Shown here: one piece after another, positions 7,414 to 16,249 of the stretch
Layout: each line of letters opens with the position of its first letter
Position numbering within the stretch: the stretch's first letter is position 1
NCBI RefSeq assembly: GCF_900142895.1
Contig: NZ_LT670847.1
Span: 1,736,001 to 1,800,000, forward strand
DNA length: 64,000 nt
Source: Vreelandella subglaciescola
GTDB taxonomy: Bacteria; Pseudomonadota; Gammaproteobacteria; Pseudomonadales; Halomonadaceae
Reading direction: 5' to 3'
Notes under the pieces: generated by a model
Told to the model about the DNA's origin: nothing
What the model saw: the letters and a program-made list of their open reading frames with translations, nothing else
The model's database searches: none
Translations under genes and position numbers: made by a program

Positions 7414-9123
7414 TTACGACTGGCCTACAGGCTGGCCCGCAACACCGCTGTCCGGCGTGTCATCCGCCTTCTCGCTGGCGGTTTCGTCGGTATCATCGTA
7501 GTTACCTACGCGTTCGCGGATCGTGTCGAAGTCGAAGGGCTCTTCCTTGCTCGCAAGACTCATCACGATGCATACCAGCGTACTGGTGCCGTAGGCGGTC
7601 AACGAGGCCAGCAGTACCGTGTAGTCGCGCAGAAAATCGGTGGCAAAGACCAGCATGGCGACAAACGCCAGCACGCCGGCGACCAAGCCCATCGCGCGGC
7701 CCAGAAAACCAAACGCCATCAGGGCAATGATAATACCGCCGCCGATGCTTGCCAGAAGTTCGAACATCAGGCCGGTAGCGCCAGTCAGCGGCAGCAGCTC
7801 AAAGCGCGCCAGGCAGAACATGATCATCGCGATCACCACCGAGGTGGTAAAGGCCTTGTTGGTCACGCGGTTCCAGAAGCAGCTGGCAATCACCGGGAAC
7901 ACGATCGCCCCCCAGAGTGCGCCAACAAACACCAGCATCACCAGTATATCCAGCGAGAAGCTGGCAAAGACGATGCCCACCACGGTGGCCACAATCATGG
8001 TCAGCCGGCCCACCAATAGCATGCGTTTGGGGTCAGCCTTACCCTTGGCGATGTTCTTGCCGTAAACGTCGGCCATCATGATCGCAGACAGCGCCGAAAG
8101 ATCAGAGTCAGCGGTAGACGACAGCGAACCGATCACCAGAATAAAGAACAGCCCGATGAACACCGGCGGCAGGTAGCCCGAGACCATCTGCGGAATCAGA
8201 TTGTTCATGTCACCGTTAAGCGGCTCGATACCCAGCGTCAGCGCCATCAGGCCAATCATGCCAAGGCCGATGACAATCGCGCCGTAGCCTAGGGTGGCGG
8301 TCACGAAAGTCGGTTTGATGTGGTTTTCGTTTACCGCGAACAGGCGCTGGGAGATAGTTTGGTTACCGATGGCGTAAGCCAGCACGGCCACGAAGAACGG
8401 CGCACCCTGATTGAGGATCGCGTCCATGGAAAAGAAGTTGGCCTGCTCGGCGGTCAGGTTATCCAGCCCGGCCACCAGCTCGGAAGGGCCGCCCATGGAG
8501 AAAAATACCGCGGGGATAATCACCACGGCAATGGCCATCAGCGCAACCAGCTGGGCAAAGTCGGTCATTACCGAGGCACGGAAACCCGACCACAGGGTAT
8601 AGAGCAGCACGCCGGCGCCGGCAATAATCACCCCGGTCTGGAAGGAAAGCGGCGACAGCACCGAGACCAGCGCGCCGGCGGCGGTAAAGTTAACCATCAG
8701 GCTGATTATGCTGCCCATCACGTTGGACGCCGCCAGAATCAGCTGGCTTGAAGAGCCGTGGCGGGCGTGGATCAGCTCGCCAAGCGTGGCGGCGTTGGGT
8801 GCCAATTTACGAAAGCGTCGACCGAACGGGTAAATGAACAAAATCATCAGCGCGCCCCACAGCCCATAGTGAATGGGGCCTGAGACACCGTAGGTAAAGC
8901 CCGACGTTGCCGCCGCGTAAAAAGAAGCCGCCCATATCCAGGTGGCGGTCATACTGGCCGCGCCAATGCCAAAACCGAGGCGATGGTTAGAGACCATGAA
9001 CGCATCGGCATCTTCGTTTTTCTTACGGATACCCAGCGTCAAAAGATACGTGCCGCCGTAAAACGCCAGCAGCATCAGGAGCACGGTCACGGTCGAAAAT
9101 TGATATAGTGATTCGCTATTCAA
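7414..9123 (-). CDS. Sodium:solute symporter (SSS family)
   Basis: About 569 residues with 13 or so membrane helices. The SSS pattern is clear: 'AFYGGTYLLTLGIRKKNEDADAF' (in parts) at the N-terminus, 'WIWAASFYAAATSG' in helix 2, and 'SLSSTADSDLSALSAIMMADVYG' (in parts), matching the sodium-site helix 8 region. It takes up an unknown organic solute with Na+. I chose TTG at 9123 because helix 1 starts just after it and AGAGAG lies upstream. The frame stays open to 9276, but that extension is not protein-like. The 44-residue gene downstream is probably co-transcribed. Confidence 0.85.
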   Translation of the reverse strand: MNSESLYQFSTVTVLLMLLAFYGGTYLLTLGIRKKNEDADAFMVSNHRLGFGIGAASMTATWIWAASFYAAATSGFTYGVSGPIHYGLWGALMILFIYPFGRRFRKLAPNAATLGELIHARHGSSSQLILAASNVMGSIISLMVNFTAAGALVSVLSPLSFQTGVIIAGAGVLLYTLWSGFRASVMTDFAQLVALMAIAVVIIPAVFFSMGGPSELVAGLDNLTAEQANFFSMDAILNQGAPFFVAVLAYAIGNQTISQRLFAVNENHIKPTFVTATLGYGAIVIGLGMIGLMALTLGIEPLNGDMNNLIPQMVSGYLPPVFIGLFFILVIGSLSSTADSDLSALSAIMMADVYGKNIAKGKADPKRMLLVGRLTMIVATVVGIVFASFSLDILVMLVFVGALWGAIVFPVIASCFWNRVTNKAFTTSVVIAMIMFCLARFELLPLTGATGLMFELLASIGGGIIIALMAFGFLGRAMGLVAGVLAFVAMLVFATDFLRDYTVLLASLTAYGTSTLVCIVMSLASKEEPFDFDTIRERVGNYDDTDETASEKADDTPDSGVAGQPVGQS

Positions 9124-9607
9124 GAGCAATCTCTCTGTCGGTTGAACACACGCACCCGCAGGCAAAAACTCCCAAGCGGGCACAACGGAATGGAGAGGGT
9201 AGAGCGCCGCGCGCAAGGCCGGCAGACGGTCGCGGACACAGGCGATGCACGTCCCCGTGCCAGGGATCGCCATCAATATGGCGTGATCAAAGCGTAAAAC
9301 GCGCGGCGCGCAAAAGGCGGCCGTTCAGACGCTACCCGAAACGGGTATTAAGGCGGTGGACGGCGCGACATGCAGCGGCCTGCGTCGGAATAGTGGGATG
9401 GCATGACTGCCTTCTCCTATCGATGACGTTAGCCGATAAAATCGAAGAGGCCTGGGCGTTGCTGCGCGTGGGCAGGCTAGCCGTAACGGCTTTCGTGGAT
9501 TATCGTACAGCCACACAGGGTAAAAGTCTAACCGGCGCCCTCTCGGGGGTTAGTGCATCCTCGCTTTTAGGCTTCAGCAACCCGCGCTAGAAGGCGCATC
9601 AGGTGCG
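9124..9607. other. Intergenic region without a recognisable gene
   Basis: 484 bp between the start of the symporter gene and the stop of the DUF2955 gene, both on the minus strand. It should contain the symporter promoter. The long plus-strand frame here (9108-9590) has Arg/Pro-rich, shadow-like composition, so I do not call it. An imperfect inverted repeat of about 11 bp near 9581-9619 overlaps the 3' end of the next gene and may be a weak terminator. Confidence 0.5.
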
Positions 9608-10693
9608 CTAGCCGCGGGTCGGCTCCCAGGCGTTAAGCAAGCGATCAAGCAGTGCCATCACCAGCACCGTCAACGCCATGGCCACGCACATCGAAGAAAA
9701 ACGGTATAGCGCGCTGTAAATCAAATCCTGATGGGGCGAAAGCGACTGGCCAAACAGAATGCCCAGCGTGGTCAATCCACCAAAACCGACGCCCGAACCG
9801 GCGCGTTCCAGCATATGCATCCGCGAAAACAACATCAGCCCCAGCCAGTAAAGCAGCGTTACCAGCACAAAATGCTGACTTTGGGTATACAGCAAAAGCT
9901 GGGCGAACACTGCCAAATTACAGCCCAACAGCGTGCCCACGGCGCGCTTGCCCGCCGACAGACGCGCGCCGGGGTAGCCCAGCGCAAACAAAATCAGCAC
10001 CGTGGACATCTGTGCTGAGAGCGAGTCGCGCAGGTCAAACGTCTGGAACACCGCAAACGACAGCGTCACGGTCATCGCCCCGATCAGGGTTTCGTGACGA
10101 ATTCGCGACGGTGTTTTTGCCATTTTAGGCGGCGGCTGTCGCGGAGTGACGTCGGGAAACACCACGTGCATCAGCCCGGCAATGGCCACCGCCAGCAAAC
10201 TTGCCACCACATTGCTGGCAAACAGATCAGCCAGATCCACCTCGGGATAGCTGGCAAAATGCAGCAGAATGCTCAGCGTCAACACGCCGTTGGCGCCGAA
10301 CAGGAAAAACGGACCACGCGCCATCAGCCGAAAACGCGTGTAAAACAGTCCGAAGGCAAAACCCAGCATCACCAGCGGCATATGCTGGGTTAGCCCCACC
10401 ACCAGGCTAACCTCAACGCAGTTGACCAGCGCATTACCTAGAAACTGGCGCACGACATGGCCGTTGAGCACCGGCACAATCCCCAGCAGAAACATCGGAA
10501 ACACGGTAAAAAACACCCCGTAGTTCCAGTTCATCAGCTGGCTGACCACAAAACCCAGTGCCGCGCCGCAGGCCACGCGCAGGCACTGACGAAAATCGTT
10601 CTCGCCCAGCGCGTGTGGCTTGCCGGTAGACCCGGTATTAGTCGACTGGGTATTGGTAGCCCTGGTGCTAGTGGACTTCGTATCAGTAGACAT
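9608..10693 (-). CDS. DUF2955 / FUSC-like inner-membrane efflux component
   Basis: 361 residues. A Ser/Thr/Asn-rich hydrophilic N-terminus (residues 1-25, built from near-repeats of Ser-Thr) is followed by two blocks of membrane helices separated by a loop near residues 180-200. This is the layout of DUF2955 proteins, related to the FUSC/AaeB group of aromatic-acid exporters. The gene overlaps the 3' end of the HlyD-family gene by 11 bp, so the two form one efflux unit. No outer-membrane factor is encoded here, and the substrate is unknown. Confidence 0.8.
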   Translation of the reverse strand: MSTDTKSTSTRATNTQSTNTGSTGKPHALGENDFRQCLRVACGAALGFVVSQLMNWNYGVFFTVFPMFLLGIVPVLNGHVVRQFLGNALVNCVEVSLVVGLTQHMPLVMLGFAFGLFYTRFRLMARGPFFLFGANGVLTLSILLHFASYPEVDLADLFASNVVASLLAVAIAGLMHVVFPDVTPRQPPPKMAKTPSRIRHETLIGAMTVTLSFAVFQTFDLRDSLSAQMSTVLILFALGYPGARLSAGKRAVGTLLGCNLAVFAQLLLYTQSQHFVLVTLLYWLGLMLFSRMHMLERAGSGVGFGGLTTLGILFGQSLSPHQDLIYSALYRFSSMCVAMALTVLVMALLDRLLNAWEPTRG

Positions 10694-11744
10694 GGTGCAG
10701 CATGCTGAGTAGCGCGACCTGCACCCGCGCCAGCGCGTGTGCTACGGGGTTGGCCACCGGCGCCAGCTGCACCGTGGCACGCGCCCCGGTAGGCGGCAGC
10801 GCCTGTAGCGGAGAATCAAGGCGCAGGTGCACACGAATGCGCTGGGCATCGCGCACCCAACGGTCGGTCTGGGGAATGTGCGCCAAGTTGCCATCGGGCA
10901 GTAGTTGACCATCGCGCACGCCGGCATCGATGGAGGTGATTCGTGCTGCATATTCCTCGCCGGGGCGGGCATCAAAGGCGATCCAGGCTTTATCCCCAGG
11001 GCCCATATGACGCAGGCTTTTCTCGCGGAAATCCGCAACGATATCTAGCCGGTCGCCCACGGTGGCCAGCACCGGCGAGCCGGCGCTTACGCTATCGCCC
11101 GCGTTGAGCTGCAGATTGCTGACGTAGCCGCTTTGCTCGGCATGCACTGTGGTGCGGCGCACATCGAGCTCGGCTTCGGCCAGCGCATTGCGCGCCTGAC
11201 GCAACAACAGATTATCTTCGCCGCCCTCCCCGCGTTGCACCTTTAGCACACGCACCTTGGCCTCAGCCGCCTTCACCGCTGCTTCGCCGGCCTTGGCATC
11301 GGCGCTGACCGACTCAAACCGCTGGCGCGACACACTTCCACGCTCAAGCAGCGACTGCATGCGGCGGCGCTCCTGGGCGAGCTCACGGGTTAACGCCTGC
11401 TGCCTGGCCAGGCTTGCACGGGCCTCGGCAAGCGAGGCATCCAGCCCGGCGTTATCGCGCCGCGCTTGGTCAAGCGCCAGCTGCGCTTTGTCGACCACCA
11501 ACGCAAACGGCTCCGGGTCAATCCGGAACAGCACCTCGCCGCGGCGCACACGGGCGTTATTATTTACCTGTACCTCAACCACCTGGCCGCTTACCTGCGG
11601 CGCCACCCGCACCACTTGGCGCAGCGCCCGCGCCTGAGGCGTGGCGGGCATGTAGGTATCAGCAAACACAAAGTACACAAACATTACGACGAACAGCACA
11701 ATCGCCGCGCGTACCCAGCGGGCAAAACGCTGCTCTGGGGTCAT
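10683..11744 (-). CDS. HlyD-family periplasmic adaptor subunit
   Basis: About 353 residues. One N-terminal membrane helix (about 11-32, 'AAIVLFVVMFVYFVFAD') comes first, then a biotinyl-lipoyl half domain (VVRVAPQVSGQVVEVQVNNN, then 'GEVLFRIDPEPF'), a coiled-coil hairpin near 80-180, and the second lipoyl half with 'GYVSNLQLNAGDSVSAGSPV'. It bridges the inner-membrane partner encoded downstream to an outer-membrane channel. ATG at 11744 follows AGAGAG; the frame extends further upstream but without protein-like sequence. This is the EmrA/AaeA type of adaptor. Confidence 0.88.
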   Translation of the reverse strand: MTPEQRFARWVRAAIVLFVVMFVYFVFADTYMPATPQARALRQVVRVAPQVSGQVVEVQVNNNARVRRGEVLFRIDPEPFALVVDKAQLALDQARRDNAGLDASLAEARASLARQQALTRELAQERRRMQSLLERGSVSRQRFESVSADAKAGEAAVKAAEAKVRVLKVQRGEGGEDNLLLRQARNALAEAELDVRRTTVHAEQSGYVSNLQLNAGDSVSAGSPVLATVGDRLDIVADFREKSLRHMGPGDKAWIAFDARPGEEYAARITSIDAGVRDGQLLPDGNLAHIPQTDRWVRDAQRIRVHLRLDSPLQALPPTGARATVQLAPVANPVAHALARVQVALLSMLHHVY

Positions 11745-11879
11745 GGCATTCTCTCTGGCATAGCTTGAGGGGGAAACAAACAAAAACGGCGAACCAAGGG
11801 GATTCGCCGGTGCAGCGGTCAGGCCGCTGCCAAACTGCACAATACGATTCGCTTCAACACGGCAGGCTGAAGCACGATT

Positions 11880-11911
11880 AGCCCGCTAAACATAACACAG
11901 TTTAGCAGGCT
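11880..11911. repeat. 12-bp inverted repeat upstream of efflux genes
   Basis: Arms at 11880-11891 and 11900-11911 (AGCCCGCTAAAC and GTTTAGCAGGCT) pair with one mismatch across an 8-bp spacer. It sits 28 bp after the end of yjdM and about 136 bp before the HlyD start, both on the minus strand. It could be an operator for the efflux pair or the terminator of yjdM. No T-tract follows, which favours the first. Confidence 0.5.
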
Positions 11912-11939
11912 AACAAACAGCGGAGGTGTTGATACGCCG

Positions 11940-12281
11940 TCAGGCCTTTTTGACAAACTCGGACTTCAGTTTCATGGCGCCGATGCCGTCGATCTTGCAG
12001 TCAATGTCGTGATCGCCTTCGACCAGGCGGATGCCTTTCACTTTGGTGCCGACCTTCACCACCGACGACGCCCCTTTGATCTTTAAATCCTTGATCACGG
12101 TGACGGTGTCACCGTCTTTAAGCAGGCTGCCGTAGGCATCGCTGATCAGCGGCGCGTCGCTGTCTTCTTCCACCGCGCCGTCGATCACCCACTCGTGGGC
12201 GCACTCGGGGCAAATCAACATATCCTGATCTTCATAGGTATATTCGGACCCGCACTGCGGGCAAGGGGGCAGCTGACTCAT
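11940..12281 (-). CDS. yjdM: Zinc-ribbon protein YjdM (PhnA family)
   Basis: 113 residues. The N-terminal zinc ribbon has two CxxC knuckles, '[12 protein letters not shown]' and 'CPECAHEW'. The C-terminal PhnA domain shows '[18 protein letters not shown]' and '[19 protein letters not shown]', ending in '[13 protein letters not shown]'. ATG at 12281 follows GAGGAAA. Once named PhnA for alkylphosphonate uptake, it is a cytosolic protein of unproven function and is not linked here to any phosphonate gene. Confidence 0.92.
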   Translation of the reverse strand: MSQLPPCPQCGSEYTYEDQDMLICPECAHEWVIDGAVEEDSDAPLISDAYGSLLKDGDTVTVIKDLKIKGASSVVKVGTKVKGIRLVEGDHDIDCKIDGIGAMKLKSEFVKKA

Positions 12282-12385
12282 GGACGTTTCCTCAATAGCG
12301 GGGGCATGAATAGAACAAGGCCTGCAGTCTAGCAAAAACCCGCCCGACACGAGCCGTTCGGCTGTCCCCTTGCATCACCCGCAAG

Positions 12386-12419
12386 TAGTATGGAAAGCTT
12401 TTTAGTATGGAAAGCTTTT
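12386..12419. repeat. Perfect 17-bp tandem duplication
   Basis: TAGTATGGAAAGCTTTT occurs twice head to tail (12386-12402 and 12403-12419) in the gap between yjdM and the aldo/keto reductase. It is AT-rich with an AAGCTT core in each copy. It may be a recent slippage event or a doubled regulator site in the promoter of the reductase gene 69 bp downstream. Confidence 0.8.
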
Positions 12420-12487
12420 CCATTATCAGGCGTACCTGCGCAGCCAAGCAGGCCACCGCCCACCCGCAATAGAAAAGGAGAACTGCC

Positions 12488-13387
12488 ATGTCGTCACATC
12501 CCCACGTGCGCCTGGCCGCGACCGCCCACGAGCCCGCCGTTGAGCTACCCGCCATTGGCCAGGGCAGCTGGTTTATGGGCGAGAACCTCACGCCCCGCCG
12601 CGACGAAGTCCGCGCGCTGCAGCACGGCCTCGAACTGGGCCTGACGCTTGTCGACACCGCCGAAATGTACGGCAACGGCGGCGCCGAAGAAGTGGTCGGT
12701 GAGGCCCTTGCCGACCGCCGCGAACAGGCGTTTCTGGTCTCCAAGGCATTTCCCTGGAACGCCGGGCGCGACAGCGCCATTGCCGCCTGCGAGGCAAGCC
12801 TCAAGCGTCTGGGCACCGACTACCTGGACCTTTACCTGCTGCACTGGCCGGGCGGTATTCCGCTGGACGAAACCCTCGAAGCCTTTGAGCGGCTGCAGGC
12901 GGACGGCAAAATCCGCCGCTTTGGCGTGTCCAACTTCGACGCCGACGAAATCGACACCTTCTACAACCTCGACGGCGGCGATGCCTGCGCGGTCAACCAA
13001 GTGCTTTACCATTTAGGCTCGCGGGGCATCGAACACTCGCTGTTGCCGTGGATGCGCGAACGCCGTATGCCGGCTATGGGCTATTGTCCGCTGGCCCAGG
13101 GCGGCACCCTGCGGCGCAAGCTGCTGGACAACCCCGAGGTGCTGAGCATTGCCGCAGATCTCAACATTACCCCTGCACAGCTGCTGCTAGCCTGGGCGAT
13201 TCGCCCCCACGATTTTCATAGCAGCGACGGCCGCCGCGACGTCATCGCCATTCCCAAGGCCGCGCAAATCAGCCACGTTGAGCAAAACGCTGCGGCGCTT
13301 AGCGTCACACTTGATGACGCCATCTGCCGGCGGCTGGACGCTGCTTTTCCCGCGCCCAAGCGCAAAGAGCCGCTGGATATCGTCTAA
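12488..13387 (+). CDS. Aldo/keto reductase
   Basis: 299 residues, a single TIM-barrel NADPH-dependent reductase. The catalytic set is recognisable: Asp and Tyr in 'LVDTAEMYGNGGAEEVVG', Lys in 'FLVSKAFPWNAG', and His in 'LYLLHWPGG'. The cofactor region near the C-terminus has 'VIAIPKAAQISHVEQN'. It reduces aldehydes or ketones; the substrate cannot be predicted. ATG follows AAAGGAGAA. It is most like the YeaE/YafB group. A hairpin follows the stop codon, so it is probably monocistronic. Confidence 0.9.
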   Translation: MSSHPHVRLAATAHEPAVELPAIGQGSWFMGENLTPRRDEVRALQHGLELGLTLVDTAEMYGNGGAEEVVGEALADRREQAFLVSKAFPWNAGRDSAIAACEASLKRLGTDYLDLYLLHWPGGIPLDETLEAFERLQADGKIRRFGVSNFDADEIDTFYNLDGGDACAVNQVLYHLGSRGIEHSLLPWMRERRMPAMGYCPLAQGGTLRRKLLDNPEVLSIAADLNITPAQLLLAWAIRPHDFHSSDGRRDVIAIPKAAQISHVEQNAAALSVTLDDAICRRLDAAFPAPKRKEPLDIV

Positions 13388-13405
13388 GCCACCCAGCCAA
13401 TACGC

Positions 13406-13429
13406 ACACGGCGGCGAATGTCGCCGTGT
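13406..13429 (+). terminator. Hairpin after aldo/keto reductase
   Basis: An 8-bp stem (ACACGGCG at 13406-13413 with CGCCGTGT at 13422-13429) starts 18 bp after the stop codon. Only a short run of T follows, so termination is plausible but not certain. Confidence 0.5.
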
Positions 13430-13554
13430 TCAGCCTGTCATCACTCAACGTAACGCTTTGCAACCAAGCGGCCATTTTTGTCACCGTGCTTGCCGGTGCG
13501 ACGGCGTCGCGTAAACTTGGCGGGCCATCTTCTTACCGTGCCCGTTGAAACCCC

Positions 13555-13929
13555 ATGCAAACCTACAGCGCTCCGCTTTCGCTTTACGACGTGGTGTACG
13601 TCATTGTTCCCCGCCTGCACCGTGCGCAAAAGCTGGTAAACCAGACCCTGGAAACCCTGATCAACGGGGCGGCCACGGGTGACGACCTCGCCAGGCGGCT
13701 TGAACAGCGTCGCCAGTTCACCCTGGAACTACAGGTGATCAACACCAACCTTGAGCACCTGCTTGAGCGCTATCGCGGTGACGTGAAAAGCCTGCTGCAA
13801 AGCCACGGCAGCCAAGGCAACATCCCCATCACGCCGGACGAGATGGAAAGCGACGCCGTCGAGCATGCCAAGGAAATCTACCGCAAGGTGGTAGCGTTTC
13901 AAACCGGCCGGCGCGACGTGCCGTTTTAA
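13555..13929 (+). CDS. Conserved-looking hypothetical protein, helical
   Basis: 124 residues, no recognised domain. The sequence is mostly predicted helix: a short hydrophobic strand (YDVVYVIVPRLH) is followed by charged helices with many Arg, Glu and Leu, compatible with a small coiled-coil protein. There is no signal peptide or membrane segment. The ribosome binding site is weak (GTTGAAACCCC before the ATG), so an internal start is possible. It stands alone, followed by a clear terminator hairpin, which supports it being a real gene. Codon usage matches its neighbours. Confidence 0.6.
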   Translation: MQTYSAPLSLYDVVYVIVPRLHRAQKLVNQTLETLINGAATGDDLARRLEQRRQFTLELQVINTNLEHLLERYRGDVKSLLQSHGSQGNIPITPDEMESDAVEHAKEIYRKVVAFQTGRRDVPF

Positions 13930-13966
13930 TACCACCGCGGTAACGCGCCGGCCGCCTTATCCGAAC

Positions 13967-13990
13967 GCCCCGCTGCCCACGCAGCGGGGC
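13967..13990 (+). terminator. Terminator hairpin
   Basis: A perfect 10-bp GC-rich stem (GCCCCGCTGC at 13967 with GCAGCGGGGC at 13981, loop CCAC) is followed by ATTTGCGTTT. It lies 38 bp after the preceding stop codon. Confidence 0.8.
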
Positions 13991-14041
13991 ATTTGCGTTT
14001 CACGCATACCTTCATGAGCCTGCACAGGCGCGCGTTATCAA

Positions 14042-14068
14042 CGTTGCGTTGAGCAGTTCAACGCAACG
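14042..14068. repeat. 11-bp perfect inverted repeat upstream of chemoreceptor
   Basis: CGTTGCGTTGA (14042-14052) and TCAACGCAACG (14058-14068) are separated by GCAGT. The dyad lies about 95 bp before the chemoreceptor start and after the terminator of the previous gene. It is therefore more likely an operator or leader hairpin than a terminator. Confidence 0.6.
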
Positions 14069-14162
14069 CGCCTCAAGGAAAAAGAACTCAGGCCGATAGC
14101 TGTTTATAACCAGCCATTCGGCTTTATCTGCATGTTTTCTATCTTCAATAAGGAACTGTTCA

Positions 14163-15827
14163 TGCCCAAATCTCATGCTTCCCACAGCACGTCCCGCTTT
14201 TCCGGCCTGCAGGCCAAAATACTCGCGCTAGTGCTGATTCCACTATTTCTGGTGGCCGCAGTGCTGGTCACAAGTCCAAAGCATCGTCGAAAGCGCCCAC
14301 AGCGCCATTGCGCCACTGTTGACAGATCCCGCGCTTAGCGATCAAGCCATGCGCCAGCGCGTCCATGAACTGCTGCAAAACGTCCGCTTTGACGACGGCA
14401 ACTATCTCTGGGCCTACGACTACGACGGCGTCAGCACCGTGCTGGGTGATAACCCAACGCTGGTCGGTCAGGACAATTACGACATGCAGGGCAGCGACGG
14501 CACCTACATTGTGCAGGGCATGATTGAAACCGGGCGCAACGGCGGCGGTTTTTACGGCTACGACTGGGAACACCCCAACACCGGCCAGGTAGAACCCAAG
14601 CAGTCCTACGTGCTCAATATGCCCGAGCTTGGCTGGGTAATGGGCGCCGGCGTTTACATGACCGACATCGAACGCACCATGGCTGCCGTACGCGCAGATG
14701 CTAAAGATGCCCTGCAGACCAGCATCATTATCGCCGTGCTCATTGGCCTCGGGGTCTTTATCATCATCGCGCTGATGGCGATCTGGCTGGTGCGCCGGTT
14801 GGTGCGGCCAATCAATCAGACCGCGTCTGCCATGCGCGATATTGCCCAGGGCCGCGGCGATCTGACCCAACGGCTTGAGGTGACCACTGATGATGAAATC
14901 GGCGCGCTGGCCGAGCAGTTCAACGCCTTTGTCGAACGCATGCAGACCACGCTGATCAACGTACGCCGCAGCGTTTATGAGGTTCACCACGGCGCCAGTG
15001 AAATGGCCCAGGGCAGCGAAGAGTTGGCCTCGCGCACCGAACAGGCCGCCGCCAATCTGCAGGAAACATCGTCGTCGATGGAAGAAATCACCTCGACGGT
15101 CAACCATAGCTCGGAGTCTGCGCAGCAGGCCAACCAGCTGGCGACCTCCACCGTCACCGTGGCGCGCCAGGGCGGCGAAGCCATGACCGAGGTCGAGCAG
15201 ACCATGGGCAACCTGAGCGATTCGGCGACGCGCATTGGCGAGATCATCACCATGATCGACGGCATTGCGTTCCAGACCAACATTCTCGCGCTTAATGCCT
15301 CGGTGGAAGCCGCACGCGCCGGCGAACACGGCCGTGGCTTTGCCGTGGTCGCCCAGGAAGTACGCGATCTGGCCAGCCGCAGCGCCAATGCCTCAAGCGA
15401 AATACGCGGGCTGATCGATACCGCCACGACGTACACCCGCCAGGGCAGCGAGACCGTCCAACGCGCCGGCACCACCATGCGCGAGATTGTGGATAGCGTT
15501 ACCCGCGTGACTGACGTGATCGCCGAAATCAGCGCCGGTGCCCGGGAGCAAAGCGCCGGTATCAGCCAGGTCAATACCGCGGTGACCGAAATGGACACCA
15601 TGACCCAGCAGAACTCGTCCATGGTGCAGCAAACCTCCAGCACCGCGGAGTCCATGCGCGACCAGGCGGCTCGCCTGAGCGAGCTGGTGGATACCTTCGT
15701 GCTGGGCGACGATGACGCTCAGCCTGCTGCCACGCGCAAAGCGCCGGCGCCGCTGCCCAGCGCGCGGAAAACGCCGGCCCGCCCTCCGGCACCGGCCAGC
15801 ACCGCCGACGAGTGGGAGGAGTTTTAA
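14163..15827 (+). pseudogene. Methyl-accepting chemotaxis protein, frameshifted near N-terminus
   Basis: Reading from ATG 14163 (AAGGA upstream) gives a normal chemoreceptor start with helix 1 ([19 protein letters not shown]), but this frame ends at 14338. The rest is in another frame: '[17 protein letters not shown]' from about 14280, a single Cache sensor ([35 protein letters not shown]), helix 2, HAMP, the signalling hairpin ([20 protein letters not shown]) and a C-terminal EWEEF like a CheR/CheB tether. Sensor helix 1 looks short, so a small out-of-frame deletion near 14270-14285 is likely. Translation from TTG 14319 would give a protein without helix 1. A sequencing error is the main alternative. 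Confidence 0.8.
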
Positions 15828-15860
15828 CACAGGGCCTTTCAGGCAGACGTGCTAACACAA

Positions 15861-15890
15861 TAAAGGGCGCCGCATAAGCGGCGCCCTTTA
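15861..15890. terminator. Bidirectional terminator hairpin
   Basis: A perfect 13-bp stem (15861-15873 with 15878-15890, loop ATAA) ends in TTTA followed by TTTGATTT. It separates the chemoreceptor from the convergent lipoprotein gene. Confidence 0.9.
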
Positions 15891-15915
15891 TTTGATTTGG
15901 CCATCAGGGCGATAA

Positions 15916-16149
15916 TCAGTCGTCGTCAACTTCATGACCAATGACGCCGCCAACAACGGCGCCACCCACGGTGCCCGCGGTGCTGCCACCGGTCAGTACG
16001 GAGCCGCCCACGGCACCCGCACCGGCGCCCACGGCCGTGTTCCTATCCTGATCGGACATGCTGGAGCAGGCGCTCAGGCCAAGCATCAGGGCCACGACAG
16101 TAGCGCTCAAAGCGGCTTTTTTCAGCGTTTTGATCGATGTTGCGTTCAT
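15916..16149 (-). CDS. Glycine-zipper lipoprotein, OsmB-like
   Basis: 77 residues. A lipoprotein signal peptide (KKAALSATVVALMLGLSAC) has its lipobox LSAC, so the mature protein starts at the Cys. The mature part is Gly/Ala/Val-rich with repeated GAGAGAVGG and GGAVVGGVIG glycine-zipper motifs, then an acidic end. Size and layout fit the osmotically inducible lipoprotein OsmB; SlyB-type proteins are longer. It is predicted to sit in the outer membrane. ATG follows GAGAGG. Confidence 0.8.
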   Translation of the reverse strand: MNATSIKTLKKAALSATVVALMLGLSACSSMSDQDRNTAVGAGAGAVGGSVLTGGSTAGTVGGAVVGGVIGHEVDDD

Positions 16150-16249
16150 AAGTCACCTCTCCTCGTTAGCGTGACACCTACTTTACCATGCCCGATACGA
16201 GTCGCTGGGGTTCCCTATGTGGAGCAAATGCGAAGTTTGGCGGGCAACG

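Noticed and set aside
9108..9590. 160-codon plus-strand frame in the symporter upstream region
   Set aside because: Low-complexity Arg/Pro/Ala sequence, no domain, no ribosome binding site; it overlaps the symporter start.
14268..15329. 353-codon open frame on the minus strand opposite the chemoreceptor
   Set aside because: Antisense to the conserved Cache, HAMP and signalling regions; composition is shadow-like and no ribosome binding site was seen.
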